Part shown: positions 34,818 through 43,220 of the stretch, one piece after another | Layout: each line of letters begins with the position of its first letter | How positions within the stretch are numbered: the stretch's first letter is position 1 | Virus record (IMG/VR): IMGVR_UViG_3300050014_000338 | Span: 1-43,220 of that record | Source of the DNA: a virus | Reading direction: 5' to 3' (one strand) | DNA: 43,220 nt | Notes under the pieces: generated by a model | Told to the model about the DNA's origin: nothing | Database searches by the model: none | What the model saw: only the letters and a program-made list of their open reading frames with translations | Made by a program: the position numbers and the translations under genes

Positions 34818-36164
34818 TTGCCATACGCCTACCTAAATTTGGGCCAGCTTCGCGCTGCGCTGATGCGGCGCTTGCAGGATACCGCAAACGTCAACATTCC
34901 CGTTGCTGAGGCCAACTTATATATTATTGAGGCACTTAGAGTTTTGAATGCCCAGACTCAAGCTCCGGGTATTATTGACTTCACCTTTGATTTCAACCCC
35001 GGCGATACGTGGAACACTTTGAACTTCGCAGGCTCGCCGCGGCAGCGCACCGTTACCGACACGGACATCTACAGCCAAGTCGAAGCGATGCTGATGGAGC
35101 CGATGAGCGGCGGAACCTGGACGGGTACAAACCAGTTCAACATCACGCAGTTGGCGAATTCGCTTCAATATCGCCGCGATGAGCTTCTGTTGGCGTCTGC
35201 CGCGAATACGGTGAATCTGCTTCAATCATCTCCGTTGCTCTCGACGACGACCATCCTTCCCGACTCCACGCTGGACCTGCAGCGGGTGCGGTGGATGCCT
35301 TCAGACTCCTCTTTCGTCTCGCCATACGCTCTCGGAAGGGAAGATGTGACGACGCGGGATTCATTTGGCGTGTTGCTGACCATCCAGCCCGGGCCGCCCG
35401 ACTCGTGGATGATTACGGCAAACTCCCCGCTGGCTTTCGACTGCTCTTGTCCCCCTAACCAGCCTGGCACATGGGATATGCTTGTTCCCTTCTCCGGAGC
35501 GCCGTTTGCGCCCCCTGCAAGCACCCTTGTAGGCATTCCCGACGATTGGACCCCCGCGCTGGTCTACGGCGTCTTGGCGGACGTGCTGGCGAACTCTCCG
35601 GAGGGCAGGGATGAGTCACGCGCCAAGTATTGTATTCAGCGATACGAGCAGTTCAAGAAGGCGATGATCAAGATGCCATGGCTGCTCAGTGCCGCGATTG
35701 GGTCGATTCCGGTTGACACGCCATCCTTCAAGGAGATGGACGCCTACGCACAGAATTGGGAGCAAACTTGGCCCGCTGGCGATCCTCAAGTTGTTATTGG
35801 TGGCACTGATCTTGTCTCTCTGGCACCGAACATCCCCAGCAATGGATCTATCGTTTCCGCCGTGTTGACAGTCGTGGGCAATGCGCCAATCCCGACAAGT
35901 GACTCGAGCCTTATCCAGCTCGACCGGGCGGGCGTGGATGCGGTACTCAACTATTCGCAGCATGTTTGTATGTTTAAGCAGCAAGGCAAGGACTTCTTCG
36001 ACACGCTTCCACTTTTCCAGCAGTTCGAGGGGTATTGCAGACTGAAGAATCGCCAGTACTCCGCGCTAGGAATCTTCCTTCCAGACGTAATAGATCAGGG
36101 CAATCGCGGAGAAGAGCGGGATCCCCATTTTGCGAAGGAGTCGCCGAATGGCCAAAAGGCCTGA
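34818..36164 (+). CDS. Tail/neck structural protein (448 aa)
   Basis: TTG start at 34818, abutting the previous stop. The first 50 residues are helical (LGQLRAALMRRLQDTANVNI; EANLYIIEALRVLNAQTQ). The middle is strand-rich with repeated Pro/Gly, and a helical region follows (YGVLADVLANSPEGRDESRA). It may be an adaptor or tail-tube component under the portal. No diagnostic motif; position strongly suggests a virion protein. Confidence 0.6.
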   Translation: MPYAYLNLGQLRAALMRRLQDTANVNIPVAEANLYIIEALRVLNAQTQAPGIIDFTFDFNPGDTWNTLNFAGSPRQRTVTDTDIYSQVEAMLMEPMSGGTWTGTNQFNITQLANSLQYRRDELLLASAANTVNLLQSSPLLSTTTILPDSTLDLQRVRWMPSDSSFVSPYALGREDVTTRDSFGVLLTIQPGPPDSWMITANSPLAFDCSCPPNQPGTWDMLVPFSGAPFAPPASTLVGIPDDWTPALVYGVLADVLANSPEGRDESRAKYCIQRYEQFKKAMIKMPWLLSAAIGSIPVDTPSFKEMDAYAQNWEQTWPAGDPQVVIGGTDLVSLAPNIPSNGSIVSAVLTVVGNAPIPTSDSSLIQLDRAGVDAVLNYSQHVCMFKQQGKDFFDTLPLFQQFEGYCRLKNRQYSALGIFLPDVIDQGNRGEERDPHFAKESPNGQKA

Positions 36165-39100
36165 CAATTTCAGAGGTTTAAATATTGCCTCCCCGGTAAA
36201 TCGCTTGGGGCCGGGAGAAGTTGCGGTTGCGGTGAACACGCGCGGATACGGAGAGGGACAATTTGAACTAAGGAATCAGCTTAGTAACCCCATCGTAATC
36301 GATTCCTCCGCTATTATCCTTGACTCATCGGTACAGTCGATCTGTCGCGTCAACGACACCACGCCGGCAGGCCCTGCGGATGGCTTTGTGTTGATCTCCG
36401 TCGACGCGGCTGGAAACCTCTATGCCAACGACACGATTATTGCTATCGGGCTCAGCGGCGATCCTGTCTCCATCATTCCGTTCCGGCCCAACGCCTCAGT
36501 GCAGCCGTGGGCCTACGTGTTCGACAGTTCGCAGAGTGCGACGATCTACACTAAGTTCGCGCTGAATGACTCCTCGGCGACGTTCAACTGCTTTGGTCAA
36601 CTGAAAGTTCGCTCTGACGGTCGGGTCTACAAGACCGGCATCAAGGAACCGCCTCTCGCGCCTACGATAGGCACAGGGAATAGCGTAGTTCTATTTGGTG
36701 GAGTAACCCCAAACCTATTGGCGACGGCGATTCCTTGGACCAACTACAACGGCCAGAATCCGAACTACAGTTATGGCGAACTGAACGGATTGCCTTCCCC
36801 CACTCCCGATGGGACAGCTCCATTCATTGTCGATGTGGCGAACGCTTCAACCATCACCATCACGGCTTTAACCGGAACGGCAACGATCAATGGCTTCCCT
36901 CATGCGCCTACCGACACGTCTGCGGCATGGGTAGTTCCTGCCGATCCCGGATTTCCTGGGCAGTTCATTCAGATTGCCGGGACCGGCCTGACTCCGGGCA
37001 CAGCGAGTGTGGTAATAGGCGCATTCACCGATGGTGCTGGCAATGTCATCGGGAAGGGAGTGGCACCGCTCTTTGTGCCTTCCGTGGTCGACGTAGGGGC
37101 AAATATCGGTGTCGCCATTCAGGTTCCCTACGGGGCAGTGGCATTCCAGATCGGCATCAATTCGATTGGCGACACGTTCAGCGCAAACTCTGGGTCATTC
37201 ACGATTGCAGGCGAAGTGACCACGGAAGCGCTTCCTCCAAACATGTCCATCCTCGGAACGCTTGCCCTCTACTACTGGGGCGATTCGCCCATTTCAGGGC
37301 CTACCGGCTCGTACATATGGAAGAACCCGGGTGACACAGGCGGCGGCATCCCCCGCTCGACTTCCAACGCCGCCGGCAGTACGACTGGGAATTCGTTCAT
37401 TTTCGATGCGTCCTTTGGCTCGAGCGCAGTTCCTCCACAGCCGGCGGGGATTCCTGGACTTCCTGGAATCGGCTCTCCAAGTGTCCCAATGGAATGGTTT
37501 TCTATCTCGCCGGAAAGCGCGGTTGTAGGGGAAGCGCCCGTATTCCCTTCTCCAATCACCACAACCTATCCGACGAACACGGCATATCAGAACTTCAATT
37601 TCGTCGTTTACGGTAAGATTTACATTCCCGCCCCTGGACAGTACACCTTCGTTCTGACCTCACACGATGACTGCATTTGGGGCATTGAAGGTGCATCGCT
37701 CGTTTCAGCAGTCGCATCGGGAAGCGGCGAAAGCGCATCGGTAGGCTTGTCTAACAGCGGCCAGACTATCACTGTGGCAGAGGGGTATCCGCTTCTTCCG
37801 AGAGACAACTACACGCATGGCGATGGCGGAGATTACGCGCGGACCACGGTGGTCGTTTCTTTCGCGGCGGCTGGAATCTACGGCATCGAGATTGACTACG
37901 ATTACTGGTACCACTCGGGCCGCATCCTGCTTCTCGAAGGATCACCCAAGCCGGGAGAACCAGTCACGATCATCCCGCCCTTAACCCAAGGCATCCGAAC
38001 CGCTGTTTCGTATGCGTATAAATATCGCTCCTCCCTCACCGGTGCGCAGTCTAATCCGAGCCCGACTTCGACGCCAGAAACGTTACCTGTTCTCGCAAAC
38101 ACGATCACGGTGGTCTATTCCCCTGATCCGCAGGTGGACAAGATTGACTATTACCGCCAGGATGTGGGGCTTCCGAACTACACCTACGTTGCCACGGGGC
38201 CGAACACGAATCCTCCCACGCCGATCACTGACGCTCTGACCGACTTGGAGGCTGCGAACAATCAGGAGATGACCTACACGGACTATGAGCCCGTCCCGTC
38301 GATCGATCTGCCCGAATCGGGGACGGTGAACGTATCCGGCGGAATCATCTCCTGGGCTTCAGGGAACAAGTTCAACACGCGCTGGCTTCCGGGAACCATC
38401 ATGCTCATTGGTTACCCGACACAGCTTCCCTACGTGTTCATCACGCGGCCCACGAGCAATACTCAGGTTGCGATTCCCGGCGTTCCCGATGGATCGAATC
38501 TCGTTTACAACATTGCAGAGCCATCCCTGGCGAATCAGCCGTTGCCGTACATGTTTGGGCCGACAGACAATATCAACTTCATCTTCGCGGTGGGAGACCC
38601 GCTGAGGCCGGGCACGATCTATTGGTGCAACGGAAGCAACCTGGATTCATGGGCGGATACCAACCAATTTGACCTTACAGACCCATCTGAGGCCCTAGTC
38701 AACGGAGCGATGACTGGCGGATACGCGGCGGTGTTCTCGATCAAGCGCGGCTGGGTGATGACGCCGAACTTCTTTAATGCTCTTGCCACTGTGACAGGTA
38801 CTTCAGGTTCGGTGTGGACGGCTCAGGATGCGGGGATAAGCAGAGGCCTGTTCATCCCCCGCTGCCTCATCGTGCAGGGCGGAGGCAAAGTCTTCTTCCG
38901 CGTGGATGATGGGATTCACTATTCGAATCGTGGATTAGGGTCGCAGTCAATCACCGATTCCGACCTTTACCCATTATTCGTCCACGAGGGCTCGACGCCG
39001 CAGCCAGTGGTACGCAACGGCGTCACGATCTATCCGCCTGATGATTCGCAGCCGGAGCGTCAGCAATTTAGTCAGCAAGGCCCGTACATGTACTGGGACT

Positions 39101-39648
39101 ACATCGGGCTTGGTGATGGGCAACCGCACACTCTCGTATTCGACACGGAGCACATGGGATGGATTTACGACCTCTATGATCCTCCGGCAACCATCCACGG
39201 CTCGAATCAAGGCGAAAGCATCCAGGGCAACCTCGTAGGCTGCGCGGACGGCTCTGTGCGGTTGCTGGTGTCGAATGGAGTAGAGGCGCCCGTGGCAACC
39301 GTGGCAACGCCCGGCATCGGCGGTCAGGGATGGATGACGGCATATGAGGCAACGTTCGAATACAAGTGCGATTCCGGGGCCACGGTGAGCTTTTTTGCGG
39401 TGGACGCGAATAATGGCAGCTACGCGCCCAATCCCATAATCCTAGACTCGACAGGTGGCCAGATCACGAAGTTTACGACAAAGGTTTCTCCGTCGAAGTG
39501 GAAACTTCTCCAGACGCAGTTTGATTGGTCAGACCCAAGTTTGGAAGTCTACTTGGAAGGCTGCTCAATTGCCGTGAAACCATGGGGTGGCGAGTTCAAG
39601 AACGTCCCATTATTCCGTCCAAGTGGCGGCGAAGGTGGGCAGCTATGA
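36148..39648 (+). CDS. Large tail hub/stabilisation protein with PA14-like domain
   Basis: Start ATG 36148 with GAAGGAG seven bases upstream; 1166 residues. Strand-rich throughout. Around residues 470-600 there is a PA14/GLEYA-like carbohydrate-binding segment: FVVYGKIYIPAPGQYTFVLT, then SHDDCIWGIEG and later IEIDYDYWYHSGRILLLEGS. Downstream blocks with FIFAVGDPLRPGTIYWCNGS, SWADTNQFDLTDPSEALVNG and KRGWVMTPNFFNA resemble beta-propeller tail proteins of podoviruses. It may be the tail tube/knob that also binds host glycans. Confidence 0.65.
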   Translation: MAKRPDNFRGLNIASPVNRLGPGEVAVAVNTRGYGEGQFELRNQLSNPIVIDSSAIILDSSVQSICRVNDTTPAGPADGFVLISVDAAGNLYANDTIIAIGLSGDPVSIIPFRPNASVQPWAYVFDSSQSATIYTKFALNDSSATFNCFGQLKVRSDGRVYKTGIKEPPLAPTIGTGNSVVLFGGVTPNLLATAIPWTNYNGQNPNYSYGELNGLPSPTPDGTAPFIVDVANASTITITALTGTATINGFPHAPTDTSAAWVVPADPGFPGQFIQIAGTGLTPGTASVVIGAFTDGAGNVIGKGVAPLFVPSVVDVGANIGVAIQVPYGAVAFQIGINSIGDTFSANSGSFTIAGEVTTEALPPNMSILGTLALYYWGDSPISGPTGSYIWKNPGDTGGGIPRSTSNAAGSTTGNSFIFDASFGSSAVPPQPAGIPGLPGIGSPSVPMEWFSISPESAVVGEAPVFPSPITTTYPTNTAYQNFNFVVYGKIYIPAPGQYTFVLTSHDDCIWGIEGASLVSAVASGSGESASVGLSNSGQTITVAEGYPLLPRDNYTHGDGGDYARTTVVVSFAAAGIYGIEIDYDYWYHSGRILLLEGSPKPGEPVTIIPPLTQGIRTAVSYAYKYRSSLTGAQSNPSPTSTPETLPVLANTITVVYSPDPQVDKIDYYRQDVGLPNYTYVATGPNTNPPTPITDALTDLEAANNQEMTYTDYEPVPSIDLPESGTVNVSGGIISWASGNKFNTRWLPGTIMLIGYPTQLPYVFITRPTSNTQVAIPGVPDGSNLVYNIAEPSLANQPLPYMFGPTDNINFIFAVGDPLRPGTIYWCNGSNLDSWADTNQFDLTDPSEALVNGAMTGGYAAVFSIKRGWVMTPNFFNALATVTGTSGSVWTAQDAGISRGLFIPRCLIVQGGGKVFFRVDDGIHYSNRGLGSQSITDSDLYPLFVHEGSTPQPVVRNGVTIYPPDDSQPERQQFSQQGPYMYWDYIGLGDGQPHTLVFDTEHMGWIYDLYDPPATIHGSNQGESIQGNLVGCADGSVRLLVSNGVEAPVATVATPGIGGQGWMTAYEATFEYKCDSGATVSFFAVDANNGSYAPNPIILDSTGGQITKFTTKVSPSKWKLLQTQFDWSDPSLEVYLEGCSIAVKPWGGEFKNVPLFRPSGGEGGQL

Positions 39649-40736
39649 GCCCCTGGCCTGGAGCACCGAAGAATCCGCCAACATCGCCATCGAACAAGTC
39701 TTCGAACTGGCCTGGAATACCGAAGAGTCAGCAGTCCCCCGCCATCAACCCCCCGTCGATGCGGGCTGTTCCTGCGCTCAATGAAAACTCAACGATGGGG
39801 GATGTAGCCAATTCTATGAGGGTTGCCTTCGATGGGTTGACGGTCCATGAGCAGGCCTTCGCCAATCTTCCCGCTCAGGTGAAGGCGCAGGCGGCGGAGG
39901 CAGCGACCGCCGCAGTAACAGCATCGACTATTGTTTCACCATCATCGGGGTCCATCTCTGGAGGAACAGCGAAGGTCTCCACGTTCAATGCCAATGAAGG
40001 GAACATTATCTACTTCCCAGTGTTGGGCTTCGTGAATGACCAGCTTGGGAACCCGGAGTATGCGATGCAGAACTCCGATAATGGGAAAAAGGTCATTATT
40101 GGCACCGATTCGAGCGCCGTGGTGGTCTTCAATGCGGCTACGGTCAACGCTCCATGGTTCACGATCATCGACAATGACTCCTCCGCCACGGCAACAATTA
40201 TCTCCGATTCCGGGGCGGTTTTTGGGGCTCAGTCTATTCCACCTAACGGCTTCGGGATCGTTTATTTCGACGGAGCAGACTTTTGGGCGGATGCTACCCC
40301 TGCTGCTGGCGGCGGAGGAACGATCACAGACGTTGCGGCAGGTACGGGACTCACTGGCGGTGGCTCAAGTGGCTCAGTGACTTTGGCTATCGGCGCAACC
40401 GCTGTCACGCCGGGGAGCTACACGAACACAAACCTGACCGTAAACGCAGAGGGTCAGATCACGACGGCGGCGAACGGCTCAGGTGGCGGTGGGGGCTACG
40501 TCAAGGGGATTATAGCTATTGGTCCTCAAGGCTCAGCGGGCACGTATACAGCATCGGGAACGGTGCCCGGCGCCACGGTGGGAAGCGCGGTCTTAGTGGG
40601 CGTAGTGAACTCGACAGAGGCGGGTATATTCTCCAATCTGATCGGGTATGTGACGGCTCTTAATACGGTCAGTATCCAGCTGACGGCAAATGCCGCGTTT
40701 CTTTTGGTTGGATTACCTGTGGTCGTTTTCGTCTGA
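39645..40736 (+). CDS. Tail fibre/spike-associated protein (363 aa)
   Basis: Start ATG 39645 overlaps the previous stop (ATGA). Residues 1-40 are Pro/Ser/Asn-rich, and a helical segment (NENSTMGDVANSMRVAFDGL) may anchor to the tail. The rest is strand-rich, with a fibre-type motif (TDVAAGTGLTGGGSSGSVTL, NTNLTVNAEGQITTAANG) shared by many phage fibres. The C-terminal 80 residues form a hydrophobic beta domain. It acts probably as a minor fibre or an adaptor for the tail spike. Confidence 0.65.
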   Translation: MSPWPGAPKNPPTSPSNKSSNWPGIPKSQQSPAINPPSMRAVPALNENSTMGDVANSMRVAFDGLTVHEQAFANLPAQVKAQAAEAATAAVTASTIVSPSSGSISGGTAKVSTFNANEGNIIYFPVLGFVNDQLGNPEYAMQNSDNGKKVIIGTDSSAVVVFNAATVNAPWFTIIDNDSSATATIISDSGAVFGAQSIPPNGFGIVYFDGADFWADATPAAGGGGTITDVAAGTGLTGGGSSGSVTLAIGATAVTPGSYTNTNLTVNAEGQITTAANGSGGGGGYVKGIIAIGPQGSAGTYTASGTVPGATVGSAVLVGVVNSTEAGIFSNLIGYVTALNTVSIQLTANAAFLLVGLPVVVFV

Positions 40737-40764
40737 TAGGGGTATCCTGTGATGGAGGTGTAAC

Positions 40765-41370
40765 TTGGGCGGTCTTGTGGGTGGCATTTTTGATTTGGCG
40801 TCTGGTGACCCCACTCAGGGCGAGCAGAAGAAGTTTGGCGCTCTGGGGGACTACCAAACCGGCGTAGGGGAAGGACTGACGACTGCCGGGGCCGGATTCA
40901 ACGAAGACATCCTCTCCGGTGATCCAACCAAGATTTCTCAGGCTCTCGCTCCCGAGATCAGCGCCGGTCAGGGGCAGGTAGAGCAGCAGCGCCTTCAGGA
41001 TGCCAACTTCGGTACCCGTTCCGGGGGCACAGCAGCCTCTACAGAGGCAGCAACAGCCGCGAACAGGGGAAACATCATCAACCTCGTCGGAGGGCTTCAG
41101 AAGAGCACTGCGGAGTCATCCTTGAGCCATGGTGGTAGCCTTATGGATTCCGCAAGCTCGAATATCGGCAATGAGGCTCAGTTGGCCGAGCAACGCCGTC
41201 AGCAGCAGGTAGGTGACGTGAACGGTATCGCGTCAAGCGCGGCGGAGATTGCGATGGGCATCCCTGGCGGCGCACCGGCGGCGGCTCCCGCGGCGGGGCA
41301 AGACTTGTTGAGCATGGCATCCCCGGAAGACAGCGCGCTGGAATCAATCAACGCGATGGGAATAAGTTAA
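40765..41370 (+). CDS. Probable internal virion/ejection protein (201 aa)
   Basis: TTG start at 40765 with GGAGG six bases before. Low-complexity Gly/Ala/Gln-rich, helical body with heptads (EAATAANRGNIINLVGGLQK) and a Gly-rich hydrophobic N-terminus (GGLVGGIFDLASG). Podovirus DNA-ejection proteins typically look like this and lie among tail genes. No catalytic motif. Confidence 0.5.
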   Translation: MGGLVGGIFDLASGDPTQGEQKKFGALGDYQTGVGEGLTTAGAGFNEDILSGDPTKISQALAPEISAGQGQVEQQRLQDANFGTRSGGTAASTEAATAANRGNIINLVGGLQKSTAESSLSHGGSLMDSASSNIGNEAQLAEQRRQQQVGDVNGIASSAAEIAMGIPGGAPAAAPAAGQDLLSMASPEDSALESINAMGIS

Positions 41371-41380
41371 GGAGAAAACA

Positions 41381-41773
41381 ATGGCACTTCCAAGGTTGAA
41401 TTTTCAGGTAACGATTCCCGCGAGTGGGATTACACCCATCATTGCAGGGATTCCAGCGAACACCGGAGCCCTCTCGGGGCCTCAGAATACCGCAGGCGGA
41501 TTCACTCCGTGGGCTGTTGGCGATTGCATTGTCCAGTGGCTACAGTTCCAAAACAATGCAGCCAATCCTATCCGCTATGGTGGGCCGAATGTCAGCGTGA
41601 CCACTCCGGCGGCGGTGAATTTAGGAACGGCGGGAAATGGGATGCTGCTCCCCGGCGGACAACCAGGCGGATCGGGATCGATGAGCACGCCCATCAACTA
41701 CTCAACTAACTTAGCCGAATGGTACGTCGCTGGAACCCCAGGCGATGTCGTGGATATTCTGTTCCTGCCCTAA
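41381..41773 (+). CDS. Small beta-rich tail protein (130 aa)
   Basis: AAGGAG before ATG 41381. Gly/Pro/Asn-rich strands (FQVTIPASGITPIIAGIPAN), one central Cys. No membrane segment. Probably a virion component placed between the ejection protein and tail spike genes. No family recognised. Confidence 0.5.
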   Translation: MALPRLNFQVTIPASGITPIIAGIPANTGALSGPQNTAGGFTPWAVGDCIVQWLQFQNNAANPIRYGGPNVSVTTPAAVNLGTAGNGMLLPGGQPGGSGSMSTPINYSTNLAEWYVAGTPGDVVDILFLP

Positions 41774-41783
41774 AAGGAGATTT

Positions 41784-43220
41784 ATGCGTAAGTGGCTTTG
41801 GCTGTTCATTCTCGCGTTGGCTCCTGCATCCTATGCGCAGATCAACATTCCCGCTCCGTCCTACGTCAGGACACTTCCTGCGACGTGCGGAAACAGTGGG
41901 TCATGGGTGCTCATCTCGACGGGCGCGTATTACGTCTGCTTCAACGGTGTGCCGACGCTGGTCGGCGGAAGTGGTGGCTCCGGCACAGTCAGCAGCGGCG
42001 GTCCTTACGCCATTCCGGGCTACGGGGCAGGCACATCGACTACAGTAGGTCCGACGAACATCACCACAGATGCAACCGGCAATAACCTGAATGTACCAGG
42101 CACCGTCGCGGCTGGCACTGTGGTACCCGCTGCATTAGATAATAGTATTTATGCTGTTGGCTATGGTGTCAAAGCCGATGGCCAGACCGTGGGAGATGCT
42201 AGCACGGTTGTTACATCTTCCACTATCACATGTCCCGCCAGCGATTGCAATTTCACTGCTACGGACGTGGGAAAAATCGCCTTCGTTACGAGCATGACGC
42301 AAGATATTACGATGGCAGATTCTGGCGTTGTTGTTGCCCGAAGCACGATCACTATAGTGAACAATGCGCAGTCTATTACAGTATCTCCGGGTTCTGCGAA
42401 TGGAACTTACACCGGACAGGCACGACTTGTATGGGGTCATCTTGACAGTGCTGCTTACAACGTGACGCAGACCACTGCAAATGACTCGCTATTCGCCGCA
42501 TGGACCGCAGCACAGTCCAACTGCCAGCCGTTAGTGCTCCCGGCTGGTTACATGCTTGTTGAGCAACCCGAATTCTATACCTACTCGACGACGACTGGAT
42601 GCGCAGAAGTTAACACGAATCTGGCACTCAGAAAAGGCTATGAGATTAGTGGGTCTGGTTCCCAATCAACATTTATAGTTCCCACTCCCGCAATGCTCGG
42701 AACTAACTGCACCGGACCAAACACCGCACAAAATGGGTGTTTCTTTTCTGTGCCAACTATTTCGCTCAACCATCTCGCCATTTTTGGCGCTGGAAATGGA
42801 ACGCTTGACAGCAGTTTCAACGGCAAAGCAGCAATTTTGGTTCCGTCTATATCGGTTGGAACGAACTTCTTCTTTAACGATGTTGCCCTTTTGGGATGGG
42901 GCGGCGAGACAGCAAATTTTACCGGGGTAAGCATCGGGGGTACGAGCCCAAATCTTTCCAACGGGTTCATGGACAAAGTTGGTCTAGAAGGATTCGGGAA
43001 TACACAACTGTTGGTAAACATGGCTATACAGGCCCCTCTCACCTTCACAAACGGTTACAACGTACTATGCGGACTGTCATGTCTCACGCTTAACGCAGGG
43101 ACTATGTTCAGCAACTCGAACTCTTATGGGTTCGCAGTTTCTACAACACGGGATATGTTTACAGTCGATGCATCGGGTATGTTCTACTCAACTAATGATG
43201 CATTTCCTTGGGCTGCTGCT
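41784..43220 (+). CDS. Tail spike, N-terminal part, with signal-like N-terminus and beta-helix (open at right edge)
   Basis: AAGGAG before ATG 41784; no stop before the right edge (479 codons visible). Residues 1-19 (MRKWLWLFILALAPASYAQ) look exactly like a Sec signal with an AxA-type cleavage site, unusual for a virion protein. After a Gly/Ser linker, a pectate-lyase-3-like entry (AVGYGVKADGQTVGDAST) and a following strand region (CQPLVLPAGYMLVEQPEFYT) begin a right-handed parallel beta-helix, the fold of depolymerising phage spikes. No catalytic acids can be assigned. The start of the window may hold its C-terminus. Confidence 0.65.
   Translation, partial: MRKWLWLFILALAPASYAQINIPAPSYVRTLPATCGNSGSWVLISTGAYYVCFNGVPTLVGGSGGSGTVSSGGPYAIPGYGAGTSTTVGPTNITTDATGNNLNVPGTVAAGTVVPAALDNSIYAVGYGVKADGQTVGDASTVVTSSTITCPASDCNFTATDVGKIAFVTSMTQDITMADSGVVVARSTITIVNNAQSITVSPGSANGTYTGQARLVWGHLDSAAYNVTQTTANDSLFAAWTAAQSNCQPLVLPAGYMLVEQPEFYTYSTTTGCAEVNTNLALRKGYEISGSGSQSTFIVPTPAMLGTNCTGPNTAQNGCFFSVPTISLNHLAIFGAGNGTLDSSFNGKAAILVPSISVGTNFFFNDVALLGWGGETANFTGVSIGGTSPNLSNGFMDKVGLEGFGNTQLLVNMAIQAPLTFTNGYNVLCGLSCLTLNAGTMFSNSNSYGFAVSTTRDMFTVDASGMFYSTNDAFPWAAA

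Noticed and set aside
1-43220. Diversity-generating retroelement, integrase, tRNA genes or tape-measure gene
   Set aside because: I looked for reverse transcriptase, tyrosine or serine recombinase motifs, cloverleaf ends and very long helical tail genes, and found none. An integrase could still lie outside the window.

Overview
The window is most of a tailed-phage genome, or a prophage-like element, and probably a short-tailed podovirus. It has a complete head-packaging and head-to-tail block: small terminase candidate, large terminase, portal, scaffold candidate, major capsid protein, neck/tail proteins and a beta-helix tail spike. I see no tape-measure protein, tail sheath or major tail-tube protein. 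I also see no tRNA, rRNA, integrase, DNA polymerase or CRISPR array. Both ends of the window lie inside tail-spike-like coding sequence: an open C-terminal part at the left edge and an open N-terminal part at the right edge. This is what a circularly permuted phage genome cut inside one gene would look like. The host cannot be read from the sequence. The moderately GC-rich, Shine-Dalgarno-led genes and the style of the tail proteins would fit a phage of soil bacteria such as Acidobacteriota, but that is a low-confidence inference.

Layout. 1-4670 (+): end of a tail protein, many small genes, a LuxR-type HTH protein, then a lysis cassette (small membrane proteins, lipoproteins, a SleB-type cell-wall hydrolase) closed by a strong terminator at 4699-4725. 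4750-15520 (+): early region with a small HTH regulator, a structured intergenic RNA candidate, an ERF single-strand annealing protein, KTSC-domain and zinc-finger proteins, an SF2 helicase, a Lar-like protein, a second SF2 helicase paired with a beta-class DNA methyltransferase, a primase-type zinc-finger protein, an HNH nuclease and a PD-(D/E)XK-like nuclease. 15520-16320: a largely gene-free, hairpin-rich stretch. 16321-16479 (+): one small membrane protein. 16548-20064 (-): a long leftward run of about 13 small genes, including several tiny membrane proteins, an excisionase-like HTH protein, an alanine-repeat protein resembling Imm5 and a DUF551-like protein. 20107-20465: divergent promoter region. 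20465-22071 (+): zinc-finger, coiled-coil and XRE regulator genes. 22072-29762 (+): packaging and portal genes, interrupted by a one-gene insertion between 51-bp direct repeats and a Mom-like DNA-modification gene. A terminator and a promoter (29782-29905) separate this from the capsid and tail genes, 29979-43220 (+).

The genes suggest a phage that relies on the host polymerase, recombines by annealing, and invests heavily in evading restriction (Mom-like protein, DNA methyltransferase, Lar-like protein).

The most notable regulatory signal is a family of about ten dispersed palindromic sites with core GTGCAA-N2-TTGCAC, mostly at gene boundaries. One overlaps the probable promoter of the XRE-type regulator gene at 21183. 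Three regulator or zinc-finger genes also share an unusual promoter layout that predicts leaderless mRNAs.
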